Assembly: GCA_030706605.1 (NCBI GenBank) | Contig: JAUZOE010000036.1 | Location: 1-43,833 of the forward strand | Length of the DNA stretch: 43,833 bases | Source: Bacteroidota bacterium | GTDB lineage: Bacteria; Bacteroidota; Bacteroidia; Chitinophagales; Chitinophagaceae | Direction: 5' to 3' | Program-made: the position numbers and the translations under genes | The notes under the pieces: generated by a model | What the model saw: the letters and a program-made list of their open reading frames with translations, nothing else | What the model was told of the DNA's origin: nothing | Databases searched by the model: none | Shown: positions 16,623 to 26,533 of the stretch, piece by piece | Layout: every line of letters begins with the position of its first letter | Numbering within the stretch: the stretch's first letter is position 1

Positions 16623-16817
16623 TGAAAGTAATAAAACCGGTTTTAGAAAAATGCTTAACCTGATTTATGAGTTTTATTTAAAAATATAGAATAACAAAGT
16701 AACAGAATAATTGTCAGGGTATCCTATTTTTGTTTAAAGATATTTACGGTTAAAAACTCCAAGTGGTTTTAATCTTTTAATTTTTTGGTATTTATTTTTC
16801 ATCCTTAAAAATTATTT

Positions 16818-17228
16818 ATGAATTATTGGCTTGTAAAATCTGAACCTTCGGTATATAGCTGGGATCAATTTGAAAAAGAAAAAAAAACCTTCTGGAACGG
16901 TGTCAGGAATTATACGGCAAGAAATAACCTACGGGAAATGAAAAAAGAAGATGAAGTTTTATATTATCATAGTAATGAGGGTAAAGAGATTGTTGGAATT
17001 GCCAAAATAGTGAAAGAGTCTTACCAGGACCCTACTACAGAAAATATCAACTGGGTAGTAGTGGATTTAAAACCACTCAAAAAGTTGAATACACCTGTAA
17101 CCCTGGTGCAGATTAAAAATGAACCTAAACTGGCTAATATGGAATTGGTTAAAAATTCAAGACTCTCAGTACAAAAAGTAACTCCTGCCGAATGGAAATT
17201 AATTATGAAAATGAGTGGAGAAAAATAA
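16818..17228 (+). CDS. EVE domain-containing protein
   Basis: The 136-residue protein is a single EVE (PUA-like) domain: NYWLVKSEPSVYSWDQFEKE at the N-terminus, the segment WNGVRNYTARNNLREMKKED, then EVLYYHSNEGKEIVGIAKI. EVE domains bind modified bases in DNA or RNA. Solitary bacterial forms like this (thymocyte nuclear protein 1-like) are widespread housekeeping proteins with no settled role. The sirtuin gene follows 34 bases later on the same strand and may be co-transcribed. Confidence 0.92.
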   Translation: MNYWLVKSEPSVYSWDQFEKEKKTFWNGVRNYTARNNLREMKKEDEVLYYHSNEGKEIVGIAKIVKESYQDPTTENINWVVVDLKPLKKLNTPVTLVQIKNEPKLANMELVKNSRLSVQKVTPAEWKLIMKMSGEK

Positions 17229-17262
17229 AATATTCGATTTCTTTTATTGGCATTATCAATAA

Positions 17263-17964
17263 ATGTTCGTTTTGAAAAAAAATCTCATCATTCTTACAGG
17301 AGCCGGAATCAGTGCAGAAAGTGGATTAAAAACTTTTCGTGATGGAGATGGTTTATGGATGGGCTATGATGTTTACGAAGTAGCCTCTCCCCAAGGATGG
17401 CAAAAAAATCCTGAATTGGTTTTGGATTTTTATAACCGGAGAAGAAAGGAGGTTACCAAAGCACTGCCTAATAAAGCACATATAGGAATAGCAGAGTTAG
17501 AAGAATATTTCCAGGTAACTATAATCACACAAAATATTGACGATCTGCACGAACGTGCTGGTTCAAAAAATGTAATCCATCTTCATGGGGAAATTTTTAA
17601 AATGAGGAGTGAAAAAGATGATAATACTTTTTATGAAGTAAAAGGAGATATTCATTTGGGTGAAAAAGCGCCCGATGGTTTTCAACTACGGCCACATGTA
17701 GTTTGGTTTGGCGAGCAGGTTCCCATGATTTTAAAAGCAATCAATATTATGTTGCAGGCTGATGTTTTTGCTTTGATAGGCACTTCACTGCAAGTGTATC
17801 CAGCATCAGGGTTGATTGAATATTTGTCGCCGGGTATACCCATGTATATTATTGATAAAAATCCTCCCCACATACCCGCACATCATAATTTTTACACGAT
17901 CAAAAAATCAGCAACGGAGGGAATAAGGGAATTAAGAAGCAGGTTGATTAGTGAAACGATCTAA
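17263..17964 (+). CDS. cobB: NAD-dependent protein deacylase (sirtuin, SIRT5/CobB-like)
   Basis: Sirtuins remove acyl groups from lysines using NAD+. Motifs in the 233 residues are GAGISAESG (13-21), the TQNIDDLHERAG segment (89-100) and the catalytic HGE (His108), with LRPHVVWFGE and GTSLQVYPASG following. FYNRRRK near residue 56 supplies the Tyr57/Arg60 pair that marks class III enzymes preferring succinyl or malonyl lysine. The protein contains no cysteine at all, so the four-Cys zinc site of most sirtuins is absent; the region is HGEIFKMRSEKDDNTFYEVK. Loss of zinc ligands is unusual for E. coli CobB-type proteins and should not be read as a truncation. Confidence 0.92.
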   Translation: MFVLKKNLIILTGAGISAESGLKTFRDGDGLWMGYDVYEVASPQGWQKNPELVLDFYNRRRKEVTKALPNKAHIGIAELEEYFQVTIITQNIDDLHERAGSKNVIHLHGEIFKMRSEKDDNTFYEVKGDIHLGEKAPDGFQLRPHVVWFGEQVPMILKAINIMLQADVFALIGTSLQVYPASGLIEYLSPGIPMYIIDKNPPHIPAHHNFYTIKKSATEGIRELRSRLISETI

Positions 17965-18034
17965 TCCCGGTACTTAAAATATTATTTTTGAAGGCGATCC
18001 TGTTTCTTAGAATAGTCTTCCTGATCGATGATAC

Positions 18035-18065
18035 AAAAAAGGAGAATAAAACATTCTCCTTTTTT
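18035..18065. terminator. bidirectional terminator between cobB and hppA
   Basis: Perfect 13-bp stem (arms 18035-18047 and 18053-18065) around AAAAC. The stem itself supplies A and T runs on both sides, so it can stop both convergent transcripts. Confidence 0.9.
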
Positions 18066-18087
18066 TATATCCATAAATAATAAAAAA

Positions 18088-20535
18088 TTATTTATTAGGT
18101 ACCTTACTAATAAAATTTCCGGAAGCCTCTATATATTGACTATATTTTTGATCGATTTCAGGTGATTGTTTTACACCATCCACATAAAGTATTTTATCCT
18201 GCACTGCAACAGAAAAAGAATTTTTATTTACAAGATGATCTTGTTCCAAAGCATTAATAAATGTATTTACTTCTGTTTCGACAGCGCTACGGTTCGCACT
18301 ATCAGGTAATGTTAGAATCCAGGTATTTTTATTTTCTGTAGCATCTTCCTGCATAGCAGTTTTATTCATCTGCATCAGACTTTCAATTTTCAACTGGCGG
18401 TCTTTTTCAATACTCTTATGATGAATTTTAGCAAGGGTAGGGGCTATTACTAATGAAATAATACTCATTAGTTTGATTAAGATATTCATACTTGGCCCTG
18501 AAGTATCTTTAAAAGGATCACCCACGGTATCACCAGTTACAGAAGCCTTATGGGGTTCAGATCCTTTAAAATAAGTTTCATTATTAATAAGAGCACCCTT
18601 TTCGAAAGATTTTTTTGCATTGTCCCATGCGCCGCCAGCATTATTTTGAAATATCCCCATTAACACACCACTTACTGTAGCACCGGCTAAAAAACCACCA
18701 AGTACTTCGGGGCCAAAAATAAACCCGATTATTAAAGGAGAAATAATAGCGATAGCGCCTGGTAACATCATTTTTTTTATGGAAGCATCTGTCGAAATAG
18801 CTACACACTTTTCATATTCAGGTTTGCCGGTACCTTCCATGATTCCCGGGATGGTTCTAAATTGCCTGCGCACTTCTTCTACCATAGCCATTGCAGCTTC
18901 GCCAACGGCACGTATAGCAAGAGAAGAAAATATAAATGGAATCATGGCACCAACAAATAAACCCGCCAACACATCTGCACGATAAATATCAATACCATCA
19001 ATTTGGGCAATACCTACAAAAGCTGCAAATAAAGCAAGGGCAGTTAGTGCCGCAGATGCAATAGCAAAACCTTTTCCTGTGGCAGCAGTTGTATTACCAA
19101 CTGCATCAAGGATATCTGTCCTTTCACGAACTTCTTTCGGAAGTTCACACATTTCAGCAATACCACCTGCATTATCAGCAATGGGTCCAAAAGCATCAAT
19201 TGCTAATTGCATAGCCGTTGTTGCCATCATACCTGCCGCGGCTATCGCAACTCCATACAAACCAGCACAATAATAGGACATAAAGATACCGGATGCCAAA
19301 ACCAATATAGGAAGCATCGTACTCTCCATACCTACTGCAAGGCCGCCAATAATATTGGTAGCGTGCCCTGTAGAAGATTGACGAACAATCGACATTACAG
19401 GACGTTTACCCATAGCTGTAAAATATTCGGTAATTATACTCATTAGAGTTCCTACAACCAACCCAACTATTATAGCACCAAAAACACCATATTTGGTAAA
19501 ATGGTTATTTCTTAAAATCATATCAGAATCAGGCATGATCCACATCACCAAAAAATAGGAAGCAATTGCAGTCAATATAATTGAACCCCAGTTACCCATA
19601 TTCAAAGCTTTTTGTACAACAGCTGTATGTAACCCTGCGCTTTCAGGAATTTTTACAAATAGAGTTCCTATAATTGAAAACAAAATACCCATTGAGGCAA
19701 TAAGCATAGGCAATAAAATGGGAGCCATACCGCTAAATGCATCTGCTGAAAACGTTTCTCTTCCTAATACCATAGTAGCTAATACTGTTGCAACATAAGA
19801 GCCAAATAAATCAGCTCCCATGCCGGCAACATCACCTACATTGTCACCCACATTATCCGCAATAGTTGCAGGATTTCTTGGATCATCTTCAGGAATGCCT
19901 GCTTCTACTTTTCCTACTAAATCGGCACCTACATCAGCGGCTTTTGTATAAATACCTCCACCAACCCTGGCAAATAGTGCTATACTTTCCGCACCAAGAC
20001 TAAAACCAGTAAGTATTTCAATAGTTCGCTCCATCTCCAGACTGTCAACACTGGCGTGGGGAGCAAAAATGAATTTTAAAATAATAAATAAACCTCCTAA
20101 TCCTAATACTGCCAAGCCAGCAACACCCAAACCCATAACACTTCCGCCGGTAAAAGACACTTTCAACGCTTTTGAAAGACTGGTTCTGGCTGCTTGTGTA
20201 GTTCGCACATTGGCTTTGGTAGCTACTTTCATACCTATAAAACCAGCCAGGGCGCTCAGCACACCGCCACAAATAAAAGAAATAGCAATACTCCAATGAC
20301 TATTGGCACTACTGAAACCCATTATACCTAATAAAATAGCAGCAATTACTACAAAATAAGAAAGAATTTTGTACTCAGCTTTTAAGAATGCCATAGCTCC
20401 ATCAGCAATGTGGGTGCTGATTTCCTTCATTCTTTCGTTGCCGGCATCCTGCTTGTCTACCCACTCAAATTTTATAAAGGTATAAAGTAACCCTACCACA
20501 CCCATTGCCGGAATAACATAAATCAAATTATACAT
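18088..20535 (-). CDS. hppA: membrane-bound ion-pumping pyrophosphatase (K+-dependent type)
   Basis: The protein hydrolyses pyrophosphate and pumps H+ and/or Na+ across the inner membrane. From ATG 20535 it has 815 residues with about 16 membrane helices. Core motifs are visible: [38 protein letters not shown] and the C-terminal [14 protein letters not shown]. The segment [17 protein letters not shown] has Ala where K+-independent enzymes carry Lys, which indicates the K+-dependent subfamily. Whether it pumps Na+ or H+ cannot be decided here. A C-terminal soluble tail of about 100 residues follows the membrane core and is longer than usual. The longer frame from 20565 starts inside the promoter box. 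Confidence 0.93.
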   Translation of the reverse strand: MYNLIYVIPAMGVVGLLYTFIKFEWVDKQDAGNERMKEISTHIADGAMAFLKAEYKILSYFVVIAAILLGIMGFSSANSHWSIAISFICGGVLSALAGFIGMKVATKANVRTTQAARTSLSKALKVSFTGGSVMGLGVAGLAVLGLGGLFIILKFIFAPHASVDSLEMERTIEILTGFSLGAESIALFARVGGGIYTKAADVGADLVGKVEAGIPEDDPRNPATIADNVGDNVGDVAGMGADLFGSYVATVLATMVLGRETFSADAFSGMAPILLPMLIASMGILFSIIGTLFVKIPESAGLHTAVVQKALNMGNWGSIILTAIASYFLVMWIMPDSDMILRNNHFTKYGVFGAIIVGLVVGTLMSIITEYFTAMGKRPVMSIVRQSSTGHATNIIGGLAVGMESTMLPILVLASGIFMSYYCAGLYGVAIAAAGMMATTAMQLAIDAFGPIADNAGGIAEMCELPKEVRERTDILDAVGNTTAATGKGFAIASAALTALALFAAFVGIAQIDGIDIYRADVLAGLFVGAMIPFIFSSLAIRAVGEAAMAMVEEVRRQFRTIPGIMEGTGKPEYEKCVAISTDASIKKMMLPGAIAIISPLIIGFIFGPEVLGGFLAGATVSGVLMGIFQNNAGGAWDNAKKSFEKGALINNETYFKGSEPHKASVTGDTVGDPFKDTSGPSMNILIKLMSIISLVIAPTLAKIHHKSIEKDRQLKIESLMQMNKTAMQEDATENKNTWILTLPDSANRSAVETEVNTFINALEQDHLVNKNSFSVAVQDKILYVDGVKQSPEIDQKYSQYIEASGNFISKVPNK

Positions 20536-20562
20536 ACGAATGTTAGTTAATTTTTTGGGTGG

Positions 20563-20570
20563 CAAAAATA
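20563..20570 (-). promoter_or_regulatory. -7 box TATTTTTG of hppA
   Basis: TATTTTTG on the minus strand fits TAnnTTTG and ends 27 bases before the hppA ATG. The TTG at 20565 that would extend the frame is part of the box, which supports the ATG start. Confidence 0.55.
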
Positions 20571-20746
20571 GGGTAAAATAGGCTAAGAAAATAGTCCAAC
20601 TTCAAAAATATCCAATATGAAAATTACCTGAATTATAAATCTGATAGTTTTCTACAGAGAAATACAAAAATTTGAATATCCCGGTTTGCTCAAAGACTTT
20701 ATATTTTCTTTTTTTTATCTGAAAAAATAGGTCGTATACGCATAAG

Positions 20747-22246
20747 TTAACTTTCTGAAATTTTATGGAAAGCATTACCCATAAAATGGATGATATCTCC
20801 TGCTATTAATGATTCTTTGGATAATTGATCCGCAGCAATATCTCCCGATAATCCATGAATATAGACTCCTAGAATACAGGCATGAAGTGGCGAATATTTT
20901 TGTGCCAGCAGCCCTGTGATAATTCCTGTCAGCACATCACCTGACCCGGCAGTGGCCATTCCGGAATTACCAGTAGAATTAAAATATCCTTTCCCCTGTG
21001 GGGTGGCTATAAAAGTAAAATGCCCCTTCAGTACAATAAAGATGTTAAGTTCCTTTGCCTTTAGCATTGCCACGTTGATCCGTTCAAAATCTGAATCGGA
21101 CTTTCCAAATAATCTTTCAAACTCTTTGGGATGTGGCGTAATAATGCTATTGGAAGGAATGGATTGATACAATAAAGGATATTCGCTTAGCATATTTAAA
21201 GCATCAGCATCTATGACAACAGGTTTTTTAAAATTTCTGAATAAATCCCGCAGTAATTCTTTATGCGAAGAATGTTTGCCAATCCCAGGGCCAATGCCAA
21301 TAACGTCAAAGTAATTAATTTTTTTTACCTCTTTAATAAATGTATTTCCAAAAGTTGTACACATTGCTTCCGGAACAGAAGTCTGCATAATATTATATCC
21401 TATTTTACAGGTATAACAAGTTAACTTACCAACTCCGCTACGTACGCAGGCCTTGGCACTAAGAACCGCTGCCCCCATCATTCCATAGCTTCCAGCTACC
21501 AAACAGGCATAACCGTAATTACCTTTATTGGCAAATGGAGTTCGTGGGATGTATATCCGACGTATCATTTCTTCACCGATATATTCAAATGTCGAATTTT
21601 CTTTTTCTTCAAATTCCTCTGAAAGCTGAATATCCATCAAGGAAACTTCCCCAACAAAAGCCTCATTTTCCGGCATTAAAAAAGCAAGTTTTTGATTTTG
21701 GAAAGTGAGTGTATGACTGGCTTTTATTACTATATTTTGTTTTGAACTCTTATCAGTATATAATCCACTTGGAATATCTATTGAAATAACTTTTGAAGCA
21801 TTTTTATTGATGCGATTAATTAAAGAAGAGAAAATGCCCATTGGCCTTTTATTAAGCCCTGTGCCCAGCAATGCATCAATTATCACCTCATATTTTATAG
21901 CCGGGAAAGATCCTTCATTTTCTAAAAAATAAATATCTGGTGAAATGCTTTTCAGCCTTTCGAGATTAATAGCAAAATCAGGTGAACCTGCTGATTCACT
22001 TCCTATTATATAGATAGAAACCCTATACTTATTTTCAATCAGAAGCCTTGCTATAGCCAGGCCATCACCACCATTATTTCCTTTTCCACAAAATATTGCA
22101 AAATGGGAAGAATTAGTAAAGTGATGCAAAATCCAGTTATAACAGGCCTTGGCAGCACGTTCCATCAGTTCTATAGAAATTACAGGCTCATGCTTTATCG
22201 TGTATGCATCCCACGACCTAATCTGCGAAACCGAAAATATTTTCAC
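20747..22246 (-). CDS. nnr: bifunctional NAD(P)H-hydrate epimerase / ADP-dependent dehydratase
   Basis: The enzyme repairs hydrated NAD(P)H. The N-terminal epimerase (YjeF_N) domain has GKGNNGGDGLAIARLL (54-69) and DALLGTGLNKRP. The C-terminal kinase-like dehydratase domain has GSYGMMGAAVLSAKACVRSG, VIGIGPGIGK, VIDADALN, ITPHPKEFERL and GSGDVLTGIITGLLAQ. The 499-residue length fits the fusion seen in many bacteria. The start is a GTG at 22246, and MKIFSVSQIRSWDAYTI matches the family's usual beginning. The DinB-like gene ends 44 bases upstream, so co-transcription is plausible. Confidence 0.92.
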   Translation of the reverse strand: MKIFSVSQIRSWDAYTIKHEPVISIELMERAAKACYNWILHHFTNSSHFAIFCGKGNNGGDGLAIARLLIENKYRVSIYIIGSESAGSPDFAINLERLKSISPDIYFLENEGSFPAIKYEVIIDALLGTGLNKRPMGIFSSLINRINKNASKVISIDIPSGLYTDKSSKQNIVIKASHTLTFQNQKLAFLMPENEAFVGEVSLMDIQLSEEFEEKENSTFEYIGEEMIRRIYIPRTPFANKGNYGYACLVAGSYGMMGAAVLSAKACVRSGVGKLTCYTCKIGYNIMQTSVPEAMCTTFGNTFIKEVKKINYFDVIGIGPGIGKHSSHKELLRDLFRNFKKPVVIDADALNMLSEYPLLYQSIPSNSIITPHPKEFERLFGKSDSDFERINVAMLKAKELNIFIVLKGHFTFIATPQGKGYFNSTGNSGMATAGSGDVLTGIITGLLAQKYSPLHACILGVYIHGLSGDIAADQLSKESLIAGDIIHFMGNAFHKISES

Positions 22247-22290
22247 TTTTTAAAAATTTATATGAAGATACTAAGTTGATATTTGACTTT

Positions 22291-22827
22291 TTAACCTTCG
22301 GAATATCTTTCCCTGATTATATTCATATGGTGAAGCACATGACCTGCAATAATGTAAGCAATCGCCATAACTGATAGAGAATAATTATTTATTTTTCCTG
22401 AAGTACTTAAATTGTCATCAGTAAAAGAATCAAAAAGTATAATTGTTGATTTTCTGACTGTTTGAAACTCTTCCTGCAATTCTTCCCAGTTTCTGTCATT
22501 GGCATGAGAATTAGCTGCATATTCCTTTTCATCAAAAGAGGATAAAGTGTTTTTATCTTTCCTGGCAAATACCAATGCCCTGTAAGTAAATATTCTTTCT
22601 GTATCTATGATGTGCTGCAATACTTCTTTTATGGTCCATTTTCCTTCAGCATACCTGAAAAGAGATTGCTCTTCCGTTTTGACTGAGAAGAGATTTTCAG
22701 CTTCTGATAATTGATTTCTCAGGACCAATTTAAAATTATCATATGTTATTAATTTAATATATGTATTAAAAAAAGGAGGATAAATTCCTCTGTCATGATT
22801 CTTGCTTTGAGCATTCACAGGATTCAT
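22291..22827 (-). CDS. DinB-superfamily protein
   Basis: The 178-residue protein has the DinB four-helix pattern: a first helix with LRNQLSEAENLF, the loop RYAEGKWTIKEVLQHIIDTE with a metal-ligand His, and a final helix AYIIAGHVLHHMNIIRERY carrying the other His ligands. DinB-like proteins bind a metal ion and in some lineages act as thiol (bacillithiol) transferases; in Bacteroidetes their substrates are mostly unknown. The conserved domain begins at about residue 25, so the first 20-odd residues may be an extension or a start called too early. Confidence 0.82.
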   Translation of the reverse strand: MNPVNAQSKNHDRGIYPPFFNTYIKLITYDNFKLVLRNQLSEAENLFSVKTEEQSLFRYAEGKWTIKEVLQHIIDTERIFTYRALVFARKDKNTLSSFDEKEYAANSHANDRNWEELQEEFQTVRKSTIILFDSFTDDNLSTSGKINNYSLSVMAIAYIIAGHVLHHMNIIRERYSEG

Positions 22828-22907
22828 TTTTCATAATTTAAGATTGGGAATTGATAAAAAACTGTTGAATAAAGTTAAGATTTTCAATCATAGTCTTTTT
22901 TTCAATC

Positions 22908-22940
22908 AAAAAAGCCCTGCAGTTTAAAACTACAGGGCTT
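22908..22940 (-). terminator. terminator of the subtilase gene
   Basis: Complementary arms starting at 22912 and ending at 22940 pair over about 12 positions with one mismatch and a small A/T loop. They lie 21 bases past the stop and lead into a U-run in the minus-strand transcript. Confidence 0.75.
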
Positions 22941-22960
22941 ATATGTTTTTGTGAAAAAAA

Positions 22961-24661
22961 TTAATTCCTTTTTTTCCTATGCTTATGTTTTGATTTTTTT
23001 TCTGCTTTCATGGTGTTATTTCCGTCTTGCAAAGTAGCCGCAAGTTTTACCGCATTGTAAGCATTCACTTCACCTCCTGATTTACAAATGTCTGAAAGGT
23101 TCACCATTTTATCAGTCCCCGGAAGTTTAACCTTTTCAGTTATGGGCGTAACTGAATTTTCAATAACATATTTTAATTGCTCTGCACTTAACTCAGGAAA
23201 ATATTCAAGGACTAAGGCCGCAACGCCAGCTACAACAGGTGCCGCCATACTTGTGCCTGAAAAATCACCATATTTGTCACCTCCTGGTAAAGTTGAATAT
23301 ATATTGACACCCGGTGCAAACACATCCACTTCTTTTTTACCATAATTGCTAAAGCTTGCTGTAAAGCCTCCATTGGTAGGATCACCACTTGCTCCAACAG
23401 TTATAAAGTCCTGGGCGCGTCCTGAGCCATCTCTGAATACCGGGTTGGGGAAATTATAAGCTGTATCAATATCCAGGTCATCATTGCCAGCAGCATGAAC
23501 AAAAAGTACATTTTTGCTTTGCGCATATTTTACTGCATCATCCACCCAATTTTTTTGCGGAGAAAAATCTTTCCCAAAACTCATACTAATTATCTGTGCA
23601 CCATTATCAACAGCATAACGAATCGCATTGGCAATATCCTTGTCATGCTCGTCTCCGTCAGGTACTGCACGAACCATCATGATTTTTACATTATCGGCAA
23701 TCCCATTCATTCCAATTCCATTATTTCTTGCTGCTGCAATAATCCCCGAACAGTGAGTGCCATGAGATGGAATTCCAGCCATCACATCATTATTGCCGTA
23801 ATAACGATCATTGATGTCATTCGGATTATCTTTCACAATTTCATCTCTAAAATTTTCAGGTGGTGTAGAAGCGGCTTCTCCTTTTCGAACCTCTCCTTTT
23901 AAATAATTCAATATATCCTGGTTAGTAATATCATAATTGTGATTGGCTTTAGCCATATTTAAATAAATAGCTGTGGCCATTTTTGCATCGTAGAGAGTGG
24001 GAGTATAGGCTTGAAGATCTTTACCATTAAATTCAGTTTTGCCCAGGTCTTTGGCAATAATTGAATCCCCTCTTTCTAATCCGGGTAAAATCCGCTGCAT
24101 CATTGTCAATTCTCTAGAATCCACACTACCCACTACTTTTTCTTTGGCTCTAAGAAATGTTTTATAACCCGCCTTTTGTTCGTCAGTCATTTTAGTAGTA
24201 TCATCGCTGAGGCTGTCATATTCAGGCTTTAATTTCCAATAAACTCTTGCAGCTTCATAAGAATCTTCATGAACATTGCGGCCATCTTTTCCCCCAATAA
24301 AATTCCATCCATAATAATCATCTACATAACCATTATGATCATCATCAATTCCATTGCCTGGGATTTCTCCCGGATTGTGCCATAATACAGGTTTAAGATC
24401 TTCCTGCAAAGTATCCACTCCACTATCAATAACAGCCACTAACACTGTTTTGCTTTTACGGTTTTTTAAAAAATCATACGCCTTGTCAAGACTGATTCCA
24501 TAATAACCGGTTTCTGTTCTATCTAATTGATACCAGTTATTGGGAGCTACTTTTTTATCATTAGTAACACTTGTGTCAGAATCGGCTTGTGCAAAAACTG
24601 CAAAAGGTATTGCTACCGTTATAAAAAAAACAAGGAAGGAGCGTTTAAGTAAATTTATCAT
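22961..24661 (-). CDS. secreted S8-family (subtilisin-like) serine peptidase with large insert
   Basis: The 566-residue protein has a signal peptide (hydrophobic core 8-20, likely cut after AVFAQA). The catalytic triad is visible as Asp79 in VAVIDSGVD, His300 in PSHGTHCSG and Ser470 in SGTSMAAP, with oxyanion-hole Asn392 in HAAGND. About 220 residues separate Asp from His, against about 32 in subtilisin. Most of the excess is a charged helical insert (about 130-285) preceded by the DDDHNGYVDDYYGWNF motif common in Bacteroidetes subtilases. The C-terminus is a short lysine/histidine-rich tail (KKSKHKHRKKRN). Substrate unknown. Confidence 0.92.
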   Translation of the reverse strand: MINLLKRSFLVFFITVAIPFAVFAQADSDTSVTNDKKVAPNNWYQLDRTETGYYGISLDKAYDFLKNRKSKTVLVAVIDSGVDTLQEDLKPVLWHNPGEIPGNGIDDDHNGYVDDYYGWNFIGGKDGRNVHEDSYEAARVYWKLKPEYDSLSDDTTKMTDEQKAGYKTFLRAKEKVVGSVDSRELTMMQRILPGLERGDSIIAKDLGKTEFNGKDLQAYTPTLYDAKMATAIYLNMAKANHNYDITNQDILNYLKGEVRKGEAASTPPENFRDEIVKDNPNDINDRYYGNNDVMAGIPSHGTHCSGIIAAARNNGIGMNGIADNVKIMMVRAVPDGDEHDKDIANAIRYAVDNGAQIISMSFGKDFSPQKNWVDDAVKYAQSKNVLFVHAAGNDDLDIDTAYNFPNPVFRDGSGRAQDFITVGASGDPTNGGFTASFSNYGKKEVDVFAPGVNIYSTLPGGDKYGDFSGTSMAAPVVAGVAALVLEYFPELSAEQLKYVIENSVTPITEKVKLPGTDKMVNLSDICKSGGEVNAYNAVKLAATLQDGNNTMKAEKKSKHKHRKKRN

Positions 24662-24776
24662 TTATCTGTTAATTGTTTGTTTTTGTTAGAACTACAAATA
24701 TTCATAAATTAATCAAAGCAAAGCATACCGGTGAGCATAATTATAAAATATTTATATTTTTTTCTTTTTTTTAAAC

Positions 24777-24807
24777 AAAGAAACCCTGGACTTTTAAAGG
24801 TTTCTTT
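24777..24807. terminator. terminator-like hairpin downstream of the ALDH gene
   Basis: Nine-bp perfect stem (24777-24785 with 24799-24807) and a 13-base loop, flanked by A/T runs on both sides. It sits 61 bases beyond the aldehyde dehydrogenase stop. Confidence 0.6.
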
Positions 24808-24867
24808 AAAAACCAATCTTCAATATAAGTGCCAATAATTTTTAACTTTCGTGGAATAAGACAAAAA

Positions 24868-26394
24868 TTATATTGTAAATTTTATTCCCTGAGCTAAAGG
24901 AAGTTGATCAGAATAATTGATCGTGTTCGTTTGGCGACGCATATATATTTTCCATGCATCACTACCGCTTTCTCTTCCACCGCCAGTTTCTTTTTCCCCG
25001 CCAAATGCACCACCGATTTCTGCACCGGAAGTCCCAATATTTACATTAGCAATTCCGCAATCACTTCCGGCATGTGATAGAAACGCTTCCGCTTCACGGA
25101 GGTTTAAAGTAAAAATAGCACTTGATAGTCCCTGAGGTACGTCATTCTGCAGCCTGATAGCTTCTTCAAGCGTTTCATATTTTAGTAAATATAAAATAGG
25201 GGCAAAGGTTTCATGTTGTACTATGTCCATCTCATTAGTAACTTCTGCGATACAGGGTTTTACATAACAACCGCTTTCAAAGCCTTTACCTGAGAGCTTT
25301 CCGCCAGGTAATACAAATTTGCCACCCTGCTTTTTGCATTGTTTAATAGCGTATAGGTAAGCGTTTACGGCATCTTCATCTATCAAAGGCCCTATATGAT
25401 TTTCTTCTTTTAAAGGATCACCAATTTTTAGTTGCTTATAAGCCTTTGCTAATTTCTTTTTAAAAAGATCATATACCTCTGCGTGTATAATAATTCTGCG
25501 TGTAGAAGTACAACGCTGTCCTGCTGTACCTGTGGCGCCAAATACACTACCAATAAGAGCAATATTAAGATCTGCCTCTTTGGAAATAATTATTGCATTA
25601 TTACCACCAAGTTCCAGCAAAGCACGTCCGAGTCTTGCACCAACAGAAGCGCTTACAGCTTTACCCATCCTTGTAGAACCAGTAGCAGAAACCAGGGCAA
25701 TTTCCGGAGCTTCACTAATCCATTCACCAACTTCACGCCCGCCGGTAATCATATTACAAACACCCTCAGGAACATTGTTTTCTTTAAAAATTTTTGAAAT
25801 AATTTGCTGGCAGGCTATACCACATAAAGGTGTTTTTTCGGAGGGTTTCCAGATGCAAACATCTCCGCAAACCATTGCCAGCATACTGTTCCAACTCCAA
25901 ACTGCCACAGGGAAATTAAATGCTGAAATAATCCCTACAATTCCCAATGGATGGTATTGTTCATACATCCTGTGCCCATATCTTTCGCTGTGCATAGTAA
26001 GTCCATATAGCTGGCGTGAAAGACCTACCGAAAAATCGCAGATGTCAATCATTTCCTGTACTTCTCCCATACCTTCCTGTAAGCTTTTCCCCATTTCATA
26101 GCTTACCAATTTCCCCAACGATGATTTATTTTTCCTGAGTTCATTGCCTATTTGTCTTACCACCTCACCCCGTTTGGGGGCAGGCCATAAACGCCATTCT
26201 GAAAATGCTTTTTTTGCTGTTTCAATTACATAATCAAAACTTCTTTTATCACAGGAATTGACACTCGCTATCTGTTTTCCATCAACCGGAGAAAAGGATT
26301 TAATTTTTTCGCCGGAAGTGGAAATCCATTTAGATCCTGTGGAAACTCCTTTATTTAGCTCTGAAATTTTTAGTTCTTTTAAAAAATTCTGCAT
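24868..26394 (-). CDS. ALDH7-family aldehyde dehydrogenase (aminoadipate-semialdehyde type)
   Basis: The 508-residue protein has the ALDH catalytic residues: Glu261 in LELGGNNA and Cys295 in AGQRCTSTRR. The Rossmann segment is SATGSTRMGKAVS. The N-terminal ISAFNFPVAVWSWN and the C-terminal GGAFGGEKETGGGRESGSDA are typical of the ALDH7 (antiquitin) group, which oxidises alpha-aminoadipate semialdehyde/piperideine-6-carboxylate in lysine breakdown. A saccharopine-dehydrogenase-like gene lies at 37952-39274 and fits the same route. ALDH7 enzymes can also take betaine aldehyde, so the substrate is inferred. It is a single gene, 139 bases after the panB stop on the same strand. Confidence 0.88.
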   Translation of the reverse strand: MQNFLKELKISELNKGVSTGSKWISTSGEKIKSFSPVDGKQIASVNSCDKRSFDYVIETAKKAFSEWRLWPAPKRGEVVRQIGNELRKNKSSLGKLVSYEMGKSLQEGMGEVQEMIDICDFSVGLSRQLYGLTMHSERYGHRMYEQYHPLGIVGIISAFNFPVAVWSWNSMLAMVCGDVCIWKPSEKTPLCGIACQQIISKIFKENNVPEGVCNMITGGREVGEWISEAPEIALVSATGSTRMGKAVSASVGARLGRALLELGGNNAIIISKEADLNIALIGSVFGATGTAGQRCTSTRRIIIHAEVYDLFKKKLAKAYKQLKIGDPLKEENHIGPLIDEDAVNAYLYAIKQCKKQGGKFVLPGGKLSGKGFESGCYVKPCIAEVTNEMDIVQHETFAPILYLLKYETLEEAIRLQNDVPQGLSSAIFTLNLREAEAFLSHAGSDCGIANVNIGTSGAEIGGAFGGEKETGGGRESGSDAWKIYMRRQTNTINYSDQLPLAQGIKFTI

Positions 26395-26533
26395 CTTAAT
26401 TTTTTATTTCCAAATAAAAATTATTTTTATTTACTGATTCCCCTGGTCCAAAAACATTTTTTAAATTCAATATATAAATTATGCAAAACCTTTCTTTGCA
26501 AAAGCAATGATCACACGGAATTTCCCATCAGTA

